Source of the DNA: Bimuria novae-zelandiae CBS 107.79
Taxonomy: Eukaryota > Ascomycota > Dothideomycetes > Pleosporales > Didymosphaeriaceae
Assembly: GCA_010015655.1 (NCBI GenBank)
Contig: ML976670.1
Coordinates: 86,182-150,181, forward strand
Length of the DNA stretch: 64,000 nucleotides
Direction of reading: 5' to 3'
Below are positions 46,900 through 59,472 of this stretch, in pieces (position 1 is the stretch's first letter; the number at the start of each line of letters is the position of its first letter). Under the pieces are notes generated by a model. The model was given only the letters and a program-made list of their open reading frames with translations. It was not told the DNA's origin and made no database searches. The position numbers and the translations under genes were made by a program.

Positions 46900-48000
46900 A
46901 TATACCTACAAGTTTAACAAACACTATTAATTATAAAAATGCAAGGCAAGGCTAGTGGTGCGAGGCAATTAACAGTGGCACCTTACCTCGCAAGAAACCT
47001 ACGCTATAACACTAGTAGGATAATCCTTTTGCATGCTTATGGCAATTATAGCTCGCTTTAACCTAGAGCTTATCTAACATAACGTTACGAACGCGTTTGT
47101 TCACGCAAAGTTGGATAGAGAAATTTACATGAGAATGCCTCGCGGCTACTCGCGAGCAGGTATAGTCCTCTAACTTCACAAAGCACTCTACGGACTGCGC
47201 ATATCTCTATTACTCTAGCAAAGAAAGTTCACGTTAACACTCTGTGATATTAGCTTTAAAACAGTGCCCTACGAGCCATGCTGCCTTATTAAGGACAGCA
47301 TTATTATCTTCTTCTATGTAGATGATTTTATTATTGCCTATTAGAAGAATCGCAAGCCTGCAGCAGAAGCAGCTATCACAGAAATAAGAACTAAGTTTAC
47401 TCTTACTAGCGGAAAAGACTTACAGTGGTTTCTAGGGATTAAAATTATTAGGGACTGCTTAAATAGAAAGATCTGGCTTTCGCAAGCTTTATACATCGAC
47501 AAGATATTGCGCCTTATTAATCACCATGAGATTCGCTATAATACCCTAATTGTAGTAGTTAAACTACTCCCACGCTTAGGGCTTGTAAGTAAGGCTAAGA
47601 TTAATTAATACTAGCGCAAAGTTGGATTAATTCTCTATGCTATAGTAACTACACGACCAGATATTGCTTTTGCAAGTTCTTAATTATTACGATTTCTTTC
47701 TAACCTAAGCAAAGAGCACTAAGTGGCTGCTAACTAAGTTCTCCTCTATCTTGTTAATACCAAATTATTAGGTCTTTAGCTTGGGGGTGCAGATACTTTA
47801 GAAGTTGTAAGCGACGCATCTTTTGCTAATAATACACTTAATCGCAAGAGTTTATAAGGATACATTATTAAGCTATTTGGCGGCCTAATTGCCTGGAGAG
47901 CAAGCAAGCAAGATACAGTCACTATATTAATAATAGAGGCCGAACTTCTAGCGCTCTTATAAGTGGCTAAAGAGGCCATTTTCACTTTACGATTACTCCG
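46900..48000 (+). pseudogene. Copia 2 reverse transcriptase and RNase H remnant
   Basis: The RT start carries an R-G-N/D element near 46960. KLDREIYMRMPRGYSR lies near 47110, FYVDDFIIAY at 47312-47341 and QWFLGIKIIRD near 47425. RNase H follows (SDASFANN, YIIKLFGGLIAWRASKQ). Stops interrupt all blocks, but here the catalytic Asp pair of the polymerase is kept. Confidence 0.8.
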
Positions 48001-48403
48001 AGAGCTTTAGATTACTGTGAGTAATTATTTAATCACAATTAACTGCGATAATTAATAGACTATCTGCCTTATTACTAAAGAACTCGCAAAGCTGCAGACT
48101 AAGCTCCGCCATGTAGATATCCACAATTACTGGCTAAGGCAAGAAGTCACACGTGGGACTATTAAGGTGGACTATTAACGCTTAGAGGACATGGTTGCAG
48201 ATAGACTTATAAAGGCCTTGCTAATAAATAAATAGAGCAAGTTTCTAGATAAACTAGGACTTGTAAATATATTAGACAAGATTACTGATTAAGAGGTTGC
48301 CCTGCAGGATCTACAGCAGAGGATAGAGGCCTTTAAGTTAGAATAATAGACAGATGAATAATGCGAAGGTCTAGCTTAAGGATAAGCCCAAGCTAAGGGG
48401 GTG

Positions 48404-48625
48404 TGTCCGATTATACGGCCTCTATCTGTTGTGGATATGAGGCTGGAACACTTTCTTGTTTGTACCATTCTAAATAAGGCTAGCGCTGCATTGGCACTTT
48501 CAGGATCCTCGCACACATCTGCATTCCAGACAGATCAGAAGACGACAATCAATCAATCCATCATTATATCCATCAACTTATCTATCGCATTATCTTAAAG
48601 TGACAGAACACTATCAAATCTGACA
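48404..48625 (+). repeat. 3' LTR of copia element 2 (222 bp)
   Basis: Ends AATCTGACA, followed by the duplication ATTAT. It retains more C and G at variable sites than the 5' copy, with at least one site in the opposite sense. Confidence 0.92.
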
Positions 48626-48630
48626 ATTAT

Positions 48631-49434
48631 ATTACACGCTATACCTAGGGCTATATTTAATAATTATAATATATAATACTTTTATTTATTAATTAGCTAG
48701 AATTTAAGAGCTTTATTTAGACGCTAAAGTAGTACTTAAGTATCTATTACTATACTTACCTAATATAAATCTAATTAAGTAGAGTTTTAATGTATTAAAG
48801 TTATAAAAAAACCTCTAACAGGTGTCTATTTTTTTTTTAAGTTAGACATGCATGAGGTTTGCTATAATAATATATAAATAAGAAAGTACTTTAGCTACTT
48901 AGGCTAGTAGGTATAAGGTATATAAAAGATAAAAAGCTTAAGTAATTAACGCGTTATTAATAAGTATAAATATTATTAAGTATAATAATAGTACCCTATA
49001 CGGACTTAGTATTTACTAACGTTAAGTTATTTATATTATAGTTTTATATAATTTTATTAATAAGTTAATTTAATATGCGTATACTTAGGTGAAAATTTTT
49101 TAAAATCAACTTTTATAGGCTAGAATTAGAAAAAAAAACGTAAATTTTTTAATAAAGTACTTATAACGTGCCCTATATTTAAAAGTAATTAGTAATATAA
49201 TTAGAGCGTAAAGTATAAGTAATTATAAAATTAATATTAGCAACCTAGTCTTAAACTTTAGTAACTTCTTATATTTACTAAATAAATAAGCTCTTCTTAC
49301 CTTTATTCTTATTCTCTTGCTTCTCTCGCTCCTTACGCTTTATACGCTCTTTGTCCTTCTTTATATTATTTAGGTACTAAGCTTTTTACTTTAAAGTTGG
49401 TTTTTTAATTCTACGCTACTAGCAGATAGCATAT
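48631..49434. other. AT-rich degraded repeat DNA between two retrotransposons
   Basis: This continues the AT-rich sequence left of copia element 2. No intact frame is present. On the minus strand near 49420-49290 a Lys/Glu/Arg-rich run is readable (KKDKERIKRKEREKQENK), which recalls the charged C-terminus of fungal pogo/Fot1-type transposases. That identification is tentative. Confidence 0.5.
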
Positions 49435-49884
49435 TGTTACGACTATAAGGACCAAAAGAAGGAAGCCAGGTAATTACGCCAAGGAAGTAATTGTTAACGG
49501 GACGACAGAAATAACAAAACATAAAGAGGCGCGGGGCAGCTTATGTCAGCAGTTACGTAATAAAGTCCCGCATAAAAGGAAGTCCTATGGGACTACCAGA
49601 GTCCCTGGGACTACGGAGTCTTGGCGGGACTACAAGGAGGAAATAGACTAGTATATAGTGTAACGGTTCTCCTATGTTGTTTCTCTCCTTATAGTTAACT
49701 CATATATCTTCTGTGCGAGTACGTTCTCCTATACAGACTAATAGTTATCTTACTTTATTATAAGATTAGATTATCTAGCCACGCTAAGTGTCGCATTAAC
49801 TTATACTACTAAATAATTTATAAAGCACTATAATACCTTACTGCCCTAACCTAGACTAGACTAAGGTGTAAGAGCCTTATAACA
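49435..49884 (+). repeat. 5' LTR of the gypsy element (450 bp)
   Basis: Begins TGTTACGACTA and ends CTTATAACA. Many single-base differences from the 3' LTR; those I compared are transitions in both directions, so both copies were mutated after insertion. Confidence 0.93.
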
Positions 49885-49905
49885 CTTTAACTACCCTACG
49901 GTATA

Positions 49906-51070
49906 ATGGCAGGACCTAGTTCGACCACCGCAGCTCCGGCACCTAAGGAAAAGACCCTAGGAGAGATAGTTATCGAATAAGTGGCTCAAATAGCCTAGTT
50001 ACAGGAAATCATCAACCAGATGAGCGAGAAGATGAGCTAATAGGAAAATACAAAACATCAACTAAAGGTCCTAAAGCCTGAACCCTACTCCGGAAAGGGC
50101 AACCCAGGAACGTTCCTAACCTAGATAGAACTATTTATCCGCTACAACCTAGGAAAGTTTAACACAGAATAAGACAAGATCCTAGTTACCTGCATAAACA
50201 TGCAAGACAAGGTAGCTATATAGGCTAGACTAATAATTAATAACTTCCTTAAGAATAGCAAAGTAGAGAATTATAACTTAGACGCTACTAAGGACGCCTT
50301 TAAGGACTAAAAGTCCTTTTGCAAAGCCGTGAAAGGAATATTTAGCACTATTAATAAGGGACATTAAGCCAAACTACGCCTCTAGCGCCTGTGCCAGGAA
50401 AAATCGATAGTACTCTATACGCTAGAGTTTAAACAGATTATGGCAGAACTTAATAGATAGGGGGAAGCCCCACTCATGATTGCCTACTATAATAGACTAA
50501 AAGAATCGGTTAAAGACGAATTGGTCCACTAAGGAAAAGCAGACGACCTAGAAGAACTTATTAATAATGTAATTAAAGTAGATAATCGCCTATACAAACG
50601 CAAGCTTGAAAAGTAGCATGGTACTAGGCTACTTACTAGAAAAGAGAATCGATCCAGGCCCGCAAGAAGAGACCAGGACGGAGATATTATCATAACTAAT
50701 AAAGCCTAATAGTACAAAAAGAAAAACGGCAAGGGAAAACAGCTATACAGACTAAAGAAAAGTTACTAGGGCAAGAACAGTATTTCGCAGGAAGAACAAG
50801 AATAGAGGTTTAAAAATAAAGCCTGCCTCCAATGTAGCAAATAAGGCTACTTCGCTAAAGACTGCGACGGTTAGGAAACCAAGGTTAATACGACTAATCT
50901 CCTACGAGTAGCTATAGCCACCCTTACGCTAGTAGAAGCCGACGAAGTGGATCTTACGCAGAAGATCCTAGAGCTAATAAAAGAGGAAGAGGAACGAAAG
51001 ACCCCTCCTAAGTACTAGATCTTCTAAAGACTGGCCAACGACACCTACTAGATGTGCAGCAGTGCGCTAC
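49906..51070 (+). pseudogene. Gypsy gag remnant
   Basis: One frame from ATG 49906 stays readable through numerous TAG/TAA codons: MAGPSSTTAAPAPKEKT, then KVLKPEPYSGKGNPGTFLT (a Gag capsid start) and a zinc knuckle near 50820. The knuckle reads C-x2-C-x4-Tyr-x4-C; the expected His is Tyr, a CAC-to-TAC change typical of RIP. Gag would form the virus-like particle. Confidence 0.8.
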
Positions 51071-51899
51071 ATTAATTATCTTAGTATGAGGTAAAAGTAA
51101 TCGTCCAAGGGGCACATGCATGGGACGCCTACTAGTTAGCGGAAAAACTATAAGGGCGCCCAAAGCAATACCTACGCTAGATCACGATACAGGAACGACA
51201 TGAATACGCTAAGTGGTGGTAATGCACGCGCAAAGGATGCCAACAATACTCTAAGGCTAGAGTTAGGGCCTCCTATTTTCTAGGAGGTTTGGAATACTAT
51301 AGGCTAAAGCAGAGCTAGTGCAGCGTGCCTAATAATTGCCACGAGTACTTTCTAGCCTATTAGGCTAAGTACTATAAATAGAATAGTTAGTATTAATATT
51401 TTGACATTACTTGCGAGGTACATAGGCAATAAAAGTTTAAAATAGGCTAGTTCCCTTAAGGCTTAGACCCTTATAACACTAGCACGATAATAGGGAGCAC
51501 GTAGCTAGGAAGAGACGTAGACTACTTATTAATTAGGTAAGAGTAATGTAACCTATAGTGCTTCGCACACCTAAGCCTGCAGGAAGAAGTAGCTTCTTTA
51601 GACAGCTACCCAGGGCACAACGTATTAGCCCAGAACGAGTGCCTTACTCTAAACTGCCCGCAACATGAGATACCGGGAGTATACGAATCTAATAAGATTA
51701 GAGAAACCTATGCACTATATTAATAGCAATATAAATAGCACTAAATTAAGGAAGTCTTAAAGCTAGCACGACTTAAAGGTTAGATCTAAAAGGCAAAGGC
51801 CTTATGAGGGGTCTAAAACGAGTTCGAAGACTTAAAAAACTAAATTATTATTAGGTAACAAGCCACACTAGTAATAGTGCAATTATTATAGCTTATTAA

Positions 51900-53387
51900 G
51901 TAGACACTTGTAGAGTTAAGAAGCGCTTAATTAAAAATATTATAGTGCATGGACATCGTGTTATAGCACTAATTAACCTAGGGGTAAACGCGTGTCTAAT
52001 CGCCCCACGAGTAATTAAGAAATACAATATGCCATATCGTAATAAAAGGATACCGCTATAAATAGGACTCGCGGACGGGACCCAATCGCAAGAATACGGT
52101 AACAGTTAACTACGCCTTAAGACAGCGCCGGTATAAGTTAACATAGCAGGCCTAGAGAGCTAACATGTTTTTACTATCGCAGAGATAGGAGACATTAAAG
52201 CTATCGTAGGATACAAATAGCTAGAGCAACACAATTCACGAATAGACTAAATTAAACAAATAATCCTTCCCTAAAGGCCACTAGCGATGGCTCAAGAGAG
52301 CCCTAGTAGAAGGGAAACTCCACGAAAACCTCAGGCAAGGAAGGAGAGCCAACTATCTAAGATATAAGAAATATTAGTATGCAAGATAGACAGGATCTTA
52401 AAGCAACACCTAGGACAGGTGCACTGTATATAGGTCTAGGAGACTAAGATAGTCCTAGATAACCCTAGTTTACTAGAAGAATACAAGGAATTCGCAGACC
52501 TATTTAAGGAATACGACAAAACTATCCTACCTAAACATAAGGAATAGGATTATAAGATACTATTAATAAAAGGAGCTAAGCTACGGCCAGAGCGCCTAAG
52601 GCCCCTTACATACAAATAAGAAAAAGAGTTAAAGGAGCTTATCTAGAAGAACCTGCGCTCTAAGAAATAGCGGCCTAGTTAAAGCCTTGCGGCCTTCCCT
52701 ATACTCTTTATTCGCAAGAAGGACGGCAGGCTACGACTTTATATAAATTATAGATAGCTAAACGCCGTGACGATTAAGAATCGCTACCTATTACTACTAA
52801 TAACGGAGCTTATAGATAGACTCCGAGGAGCTAAATACTTCACGAAATTTAATGTCCAGGATAGATTCTATAGAATTTAAATTACAAAAGGATACAAGTG
52901 GAAAACGGCTTTCCGCACGCGATACGGCCTTTTCAAGTACATAGTTATGCCTATAAGGCTGACCAACGCACTAGCAACCTTCTAGGAGTTAATAAATTAA
53001 GTACTACATAAATACTTAGATATATTTTACACGGCGTATCTTAACGACATCCTGATATATTTACATGGGACCCTGGAAGAACACAAGGAGCATGTGCGGA
53101 AAGTACTATAAAAGTTACAAGAGCATTAATTGCTCCTACACCCTAAGAAATACGAGTTTCATGTCACTAAGACAGAATATTTGGGGTTTATAATATCCCG
53201 AGAAGGTGTTAAAATAGACCCGAAGAAGATCGCGATAATAGAAGAATAGCTACTACTAGAATTAGTAAAGAATATCTAATCCTTCTTAGGCTTTACCAAC
53301 TTCTATCGCAAATTCATCAGGAACTACTTAAAGGTCACCGCTCCACTAACAGAACTTACGAAGACAGGGAAATGGCGTCCTCTGCAG
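51900..53387 (+). pseudogene. Gypsy protease and reverse transcriptase remnant
   Basis: A protease-like segment near 51950-52250 reads HRVIALINLGVNACLIAP; the Asp of the expected D-T/S-G-A motif is Asn. RT follows: FIRKKDGRLRLYINYR (about 52710), [20 protein letters not shown], then YLNDILIY at 53037-53060 where the family has YLDDILIY. The frame is interrupted by the LINE at 53388, between RT and RNase H. Confidence 0.85.
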
Positions 53388-53408
53388 TAGTAGTAGTAGT
53401 AGTAGTAT
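53388..53408 (-). repeat. LINE 3' terminal trinucleotide tail
   Basis: Seven near-perfect TAG units on the plus strand lie directly next to the 17-bp duplication. On the LINE sense strand this is a CTA/ACT tail, in place of poly(A). Confidence 0.8.
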
Positions 53409-53949
53409 TGGTTTTACGTCCTATGTAACCTCCTAAGGGGTATGTAGACGTGCCCTGCACTTAGTAAGGGCCGCTTATGCTAGTGCTATCGCTACTATAG
53501 GAGCGGCCTCTCTTGCTGCTATCCCTCTCTAGATAAGGGCGACTTAGCTATTTAATCTAGCCTTTATGTAATAATAGTAGGAAATAGGGTGGCCTTTTAG
53601 CTACCCCTAGTCCTGTACAGAAGCATGCCAAGACTTATTAGAGGTAAGGAAAGATATATACACGCATATAGGTATACAAAAGAGAAAGCTTAGTCTTATA
53701 TAGTAAATACCTTAGTAAGTTATAAGTAGGTAGCGTATCTATTTTACCTAAAGTAAGGGTTTACGTCCACTTACCTATAATATAGTTAGTTAGTTATTTA
53801 CTAACGTGTGCTATTACTAATACTAAGTGTAAAAAGGGTTACGTATTCTTCTAGGCTTAGCGTCCTAAGGTACTGTATTCCTTCTCTAGTGTCTGTTAGG
53901 GGATATATTAGGCGTTATAGCTAATAGTTAAAGCGTTGCACTGTCCGTG

Positions 53950-56900
53950 GGTAGTGTATAATATAGTCTAGGGCTAGGTCTACTCCGTAGGTGCACGTAA
54001 GGGTCTCCTTATTATATTTAAACTTCCTATAGTACTAGGCGTAGTTGCCGTGTCTTGTCCTTATGGATAGGAGCTTAGCCAGGGCGGGGCGTGTAAGCTC
54101 TAGCTCCGGCAGTTACCTAGAGGGGGTGTATACTAGGCCCTACTAGTTATACTATATAGAGAGATTTAGTATGCATGTGCGCTACCACTCTTATTATATA
54201 GCGCGTACGTATACACGCGTATTAGATTATAGACCTAATATTGTAGGGTTAGCTGCCTTCCCTATAGGTAGGCGTGGGTCCTTAGCTACCTTATCTGCTA
54301 GCTAATTAGCTAGCTTATTGCCCTTAATACCTATGTAGCCTAGTAACTATTAGATTTAAATATCCTAGGTGTCTATAGCTTCCTAGTAGCGTATAAAGGC
54401 CTACTAGAATAACAGCGCGGGGTCTTCCCTAATGCCCTAGATAACTAATGTGCTGTCTATATATATCTAGATCTGGCTTAGGCGGTGCGCCTAAGTCTAT
54501 AGCACGTGTTAAAGATCTCTCTAGGCCCCTATTACTTTTGCGTCGAAGACGTGGGCCCGCGTGTTAAGGGAGCCTTTACCTGTGTATAGTAGACTCTAGC
54601 CCTGGTACATAGCGTATCTATAGGTTACGTGGCGCTCGCCGTTTTCTGTGCGCTGTTCCAAGCCGTCTAAGAACACTATAATTATCTTAGTAGGCAGGCT
54701 TGTCTACTATTATTTAAATTCTTTAGTAGCGAGCTTTTTAGGCTTATTATTTATAGGGTCTATTCGGCACTAGTTAGAATAGTGTAGTTATAGTAGTATA
54801 GGGCGGGGTACTAGTGCGAATAGCTATATAAGTAATTAAACTTTTATATATAGGCACTGCGGGCGTCTAGCGCCTCTTCCTTTATATACTATAATTAGTC
54901 GCGTGCGCGCTGTAAGCGGGTAACCTTTATTAACGTAGTATAGGCGCATAGCGAACTTCGCCTTACACTCTTTAAGCGCTATAGCTACTAAGGGAATACC
55001 TACGTCTCTATATAGCGTGGCAGTAGGCGTGGTGCGATAGGTAGGGACGACGCCTCTAATCGCTATCGTAAGGGCCTTTTCTAGGGCGGCGATATGCCAC
55101 CTGAGTTATATGCTAACCTTTTGGTTCTGCGTAGCTTTTATAATCTTAGGGGGCTTCGTGCGCCCTCTATACTAGGTCTTGTTTTTATATAGTAGGCGTA
55201 GCAGTACGCACGAGATGACTACTTTACGTAGTAAGCTGGCTAGTAGGCCGTGCTAGATCCTGGTAAGGCTACGAATGTGCTATGCAACTACGCGTCCTTT
55301 AGCTACGCAGGTAATAATATGTATTTTAAAATTAAACTTTTTATTAAAGTAAATACCTAGCTAGCGTAGCGCCTTGTCTAGTAGTATAGGTTAGAGGATA
55401 AGCTAATTATTAATCTAGATAGGTGGCGAATAGTTACTTTTCTGCTTAGTTAGGTGTATTATTTTAAGTTTTTTTAGGGTAAATACCACGTGATTAGCGT
55501 CTCCCTAGGAATTTATAGCGCCTATGTCTTCTACTAGTATTTCTACGTTCTGGTTTAGGGAGTAGGATCGCTTATAGAGGCAGATATTATCTGCGTACCT
55601 AAAGCGCCTAGTAGGGTCTTGCTAAAGTAGCTCTGCCAGATAAAGTGTGTATAGCACTAGTAATAGTGGTGAGCCCTACAGCGTCCCGCACTATACTAGG
55701 TAGGGCGCTATGGTGGCTTCTTCTAATCGCACTTAGACGCGGCGGTCCTAGAGGAAGTTTTTTATAATTAGGAGGGCGCTGTTATACTATCCTTAGGCCT
55801 TTATTCTATGTAAAAGTTAATTTTTAAGAAGTGCGTTAAAGGCGCCTTAGACGTCTATAGTGACTATAGTAACGTGCTGGCCGTTAGAGAAGGCGTCCTC
55901 TACGTTATATATAAAGGCGGCTACTAGGTCTATGGCTAATCTCTTAGGGAGAGCCCCCCCGTGTTAGGGGCTTAGTATGCCGTGTGCCATGGTAGTGCTG
56001 GTAAATCTCCTTACTAAGATTCTCTCTAGGCCCTTGCTAAGGCAGGATAGCAGGGCGATAGGTCTTTATAATTTAGGGGAGAATTTGTCCTTTTTACCTA
56101 TCTTAGGTATTATAACGACCTCTGCGACCCTCCACGCGTGGGGGAAGTAGCTAAGGGCTAGACAGCGCTAGTATAGGCTAGTAAGATATGTCTAGATATA
56201 GTGCTAGCATGCGGTAAGCATGTAGATAATAATCCTATTTATACTAGGTAAAGTGCTTAAGACTTCTATTATATTACGCTTAACCTCTTTAGGGGAAAGG
56301 TATAGGTCCTAGGAGAGGGCGTAATAGCCCTGTAATCTTTAGATATTAGGTTCTAGAGTCTTTAGTAGGTTATCGCTACTATTAAAATAGTAAAGTATTA
56401 CTTATCTAAGCGTCTCCGCTTTCTCCTGCGGGTTAGTAATATAGCGCCCCTTATATGCTAGCGGCGGGTTTAGTCTTATTAGCTCTAGCTTGTGCTAGCC
56501 TATAATTTAAAAGAGGTTAGAGTCCTCCTTTACGCTATCGATAGTATGTTGCTAGTATTATCTCTTAGCCTTTCTTACTATGGTCAGGAAGCTGCGAGTC
56601 TCTAGGGTCTAGGTGCCTATATAGCCCCGTCTAAACTTAAGGTGCAGGCGCCTGGCGTTAGCGTACTTATTTATCTACTAAGGTGCCGCCTTTTTACTAT
56701 CCCTCTTTAGGTAGCTGGTTTTGCGTAGAGTATCTTAGAGTAATAAGGTTAGCGCTGCGGCGCACTCTTCTACCTAGCGTAGGTTAGAGGCCACTACTAT
56801 TAAGGGTAGCTATAGCATATCTATTATAACTAGCTAGGTAAAGGGAAGAAGCTTTTTTTTAAGAAGCCTAAGGTAATATTATTCGTGGCTTAGTATGCCT

Positions 56901-57700
56901 CTGCCTAGTAGTGTTATAACTAAGGTAGCGTAATTAGAGCTATAGTGCAGGTTGTCGCGCACCTCCATTTTAGTAAAGACGATATTAGAGAAGCTAAGGT
57001 CTAGAACGTGGCTAGCTCTATAGGTGGCTCTACTAGGTTCTCTAATATAGTCTATGCTATTATCTATGGCCTAGCGCGCAAGCTTGGCGCCGCCTTATAA
57101 GGTAATAATACTAGGCTTAAATATATCGTGCTTAGTGTTAAAGTCTTCCCCTACTAGGCATCTTGCTGGGGGGGTAAGGCCTGTAACATACTCTAGGACT
57201 AGTATGGTCTAAGGCTGCCTATAGATGTTGAGGATAGAAACCCTGTTAACCTGAATCTATTGTCTGTCCCTGTCCTACAGGGGCGCTATAGTCGTAATAT
57301 AGAGCTGTGCGCCTTTTAGCGTGTAGATAAGGACTCTAGGTCTTTATATCTCCCTATGCTAGGGGTCGTCCTAGCTATTAATAGGTAGATATAACTAGTA
57401 GCTTGGGTAGTTTAAGGTGCAAGTGCTAGGCCACGTGGCTAGCTCTTATATGCATACTATGTTAATACCTTCTTAAAAAGCGAGCTCTAGGGCCGTAATA
57501 TAGCTAGGCAAGCTTCGCCTTACATTTATCTAGCTAACCTGTATATTACGCTCCCTAAGGGGAGTCCTTTGTCTCTATAAAAGTGTGCTTAATATAAGAG
57601 ATTATTCTTATCGCTTATACCTATGTCTCTCTCTAATAAGGATAAAGCTATATAATTTTAAGGTGGCGCAACGCTACGCGCCGACATTACTACTAGATTT
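53950..57700 (-). pseudogene. LINE ORF2 remnant: endonuclease region, reverse transcriptase, RNase H
   Basis: Boundaries are approximate. The RT catalytic box at 55586-55597 (minus) reads YADN where YADD is expected, a G-to-A change. Upstream (about 56800-57690) is the position of the APE endonuclease, readable only in pieces. RNase H follows the RT at about 54900-54250. Confidence 0.7.
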
Positions 57701-57959
57701 AGGTTCCTAGGGATATAAGTAAAACGTTATAGGCGGGTAGAGGGCCTTATTAACGCCTCTAGTCCTAGGTTGCGTTACTTATTAGCGTTTACTAGCGTTG
57801 TTACTACGCCTGCTAGATATAAGCTAGAGGCAGCAAGGGCACTATATAGGCCATTATAGAGCTCTAGTAAGCTGTCCTGGGCTGCTACGGTTGCTACCTC
57901 TATTTTAGTACCTAGGGGCGGGCGATTAGTATGCTTATAGGCCTAATAATTAGCGCGGT

Positions 57960-59380
57960 GGTATGTGCCTATTTCCCTCCTCGTTAGCCTAATTACCTGC
58001 TTGTTAACTCGGCGAGGCGCTACCAGGCAGTTAATATGCCCTACCTAATATAGCCTAAGATAATTAGTGTACTACACTAGATAGGTGCATCCTAAGCCTA
58101 GGGGGCCTGTATAGTCCTCTTGTTTCTTACCATAGTTATTACAGCGGGGGAGGCGCACGCATTTCAGTAGGTTATAGTAGCCCTAGTAGCCTAGGTTATA
58201 TTATTATATAGCTAGGGTCTTAGTAATCTCCCTTAAGGCGCTACTATTACCTAGGAGCCTAAATTATCGCACTTTCTTTATAAAGGAGATAATCTAGGTA
58301 ATAGTTCCGTCTTTATTAGCGCCATGCCTTAACTATCTATAGTTAGTAGGTAGTAAGCCTGTCTATATAGTTACCTTATCCTCTATTATATCGTGTGTAA
58401 CTGGCACCTTTAGGCCTAGCAAGAATTAGTACGCGCTAGGGACGTTAGGTATAGCATAGTTAAACTATTTCTATAGTAGCTTAGCTATGCTACCTCTTAT
58501 AGCGCTTATTATTAAATCTTTCTTTTCCTATTCTATAAGGCTGTCTCTTATCTTATTATTAGCGGGGGTGACGGCCCATCCTGTCCTAGTCTTTAAGGCG
58601 CTAGGTATGGCGCTAAGGTTAAGGCCTAGCGTGTTGTAAATGGCCTTTCTAATTACATATAGTAAGCTCTGTAAGAGCCGCTCCGGCGCAGGCACTATAA
58701 TAAGGATTTTAAGATTCTTAGTATTGCTTTAACTATAGCAAGTGTGTTTATTAGTAGTGGCCCTAGTGCTGCTCTAGTTACTACTAAAGGTAGTATACCC
58801 TGTGCTTAAGGGGTTCGCGCTAGTAGCTACGTTTGCCTATATTCTTAGCCTTATAGCCCTGCTATAGTTATGGCTACTATTACTAGCACTAGTACTAGCG
58901 TTAGTATTAATACTCTTAGTGTGGTCTATGCGCAAGAGGCTTGGCGCTAAAATAGAGTTTTTTAGGGCCTATATAACGCGCTAGTAGAGGGCGTTAGCGA
59001 CTGCTTGCTCTTTAGGGAGCTTATAGGTATTAAGGTAGCTATTTATAGCCTGTGCTAGGGTGTAGATTATGGCCTCCTAGGTGGCGGTAGCTTGTTTGGC
59101 GGCCGTGATGTGGGTTATTAGGGCTTTAGTTACTATAGTAGTAGCTAGCGCGTTTCTGGTCTACACTTCTCTACCTAGGTTAAGACGTAGTATCGCTGCT
59201 ACATGCTACTGTGGCTGTCTCCTTAAGGGGTGGCTTATATTAAGGTGTCTTACTAACTCTAGGTTAGCGGGGCAGGTTGCTATAGAGGCTTTTAGGGGGA
59301 GTCTCGCAGGCGTCTCTATGCTATTATTTACTAGCTATAGGCACTACAGGGGCAAAGGATGGCGTAGAGATAGGTTTTAG
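57960..59380 (-). pseudogene. LINE ORF1 remnant, Gag-like
   Basis: The region upstream of ORF2 on the LINE strand. Weak zinc-knuckle-like residues (RCNNYGKK and VGHINC) occur around 58160-58040. Otherwise the frame is broken and Ser/Thr/Ala-rich. The plus-strand open frame at 59081-59380 overlaps it and is considered a chance frame. Confidence 0.45.
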
Positions 59381-59472
59381 GTAATTTTAAAATTAAATCT
59401 AATAAAAAATATACAGATTTTAACAGGTTCTTAGAATTTAGAAGTTGGTAAAGGTAATGGCGTCCTCTGCAG

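Larger units (their letters stand above)
43331..48625 (+). mobile_element. Second Ty1/copia LTR retrotransposon, 5295 bp, RIP-degraded
   Basis: 222-bp LTRs with target duplication ATTAT (43326-43330 and 48626-48630). Unrelated at sequence level to copia element 1. The plus-strand order is gag (about 43590-44730), a zinc-site/integrase region (about 45300-46100), RT (from about 46900, with an intact YVDD box at 47315-47326) and RNase H (about 47790-47980, with EVVSDASFANN). Nearly every domain contains TAG/TAA codons. Confidence 0.92.
53388..59455 (-). mobile_element. Nested LINE (Tad-like non-LTR retrotransposon), 6068 bp
   Basis: A 17-bp target duplication, AATGGCGTCCTCTGCAG, flanks it at 53371-53387 and 59456-59472. 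It lies on the minus strand: its 3' end is at the left and carries a short ACT/CTA-type repeat tail, as in target-primed insertions. RT motifs on the minus strand are a G-S-P-L segment (GSPLLLVLYTLYLAEL) near 55680 and RFRYADNICL near 55600. An RNase H-like segment (AHVFDAKVIGA) follows near 54550. Two-ORF size and RNase H suggest the Tad clade. The internal frames carry many TAG/TAA codons. Confidence 0.9.

Noticed and set aside
48401..48598. 65-codon plus-strand open frame
   Set aside because: It is entirely inside the 3' LTR of copia element 2 and has no coding counterpart in the 5' LTR.
53388..53408. TAG repeat as an independent microsatellite
   Set aside because: It abuts the 17-bp target duplication exactly, so it is explained as the LINE 3' tail.
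59081..59380. Plus-strand 99-codon open frame with hydrophobic stretches
   Set aside because: It lies antisense to the LINE ORF1 region; no other support, and the LINE reads on the minus strand.
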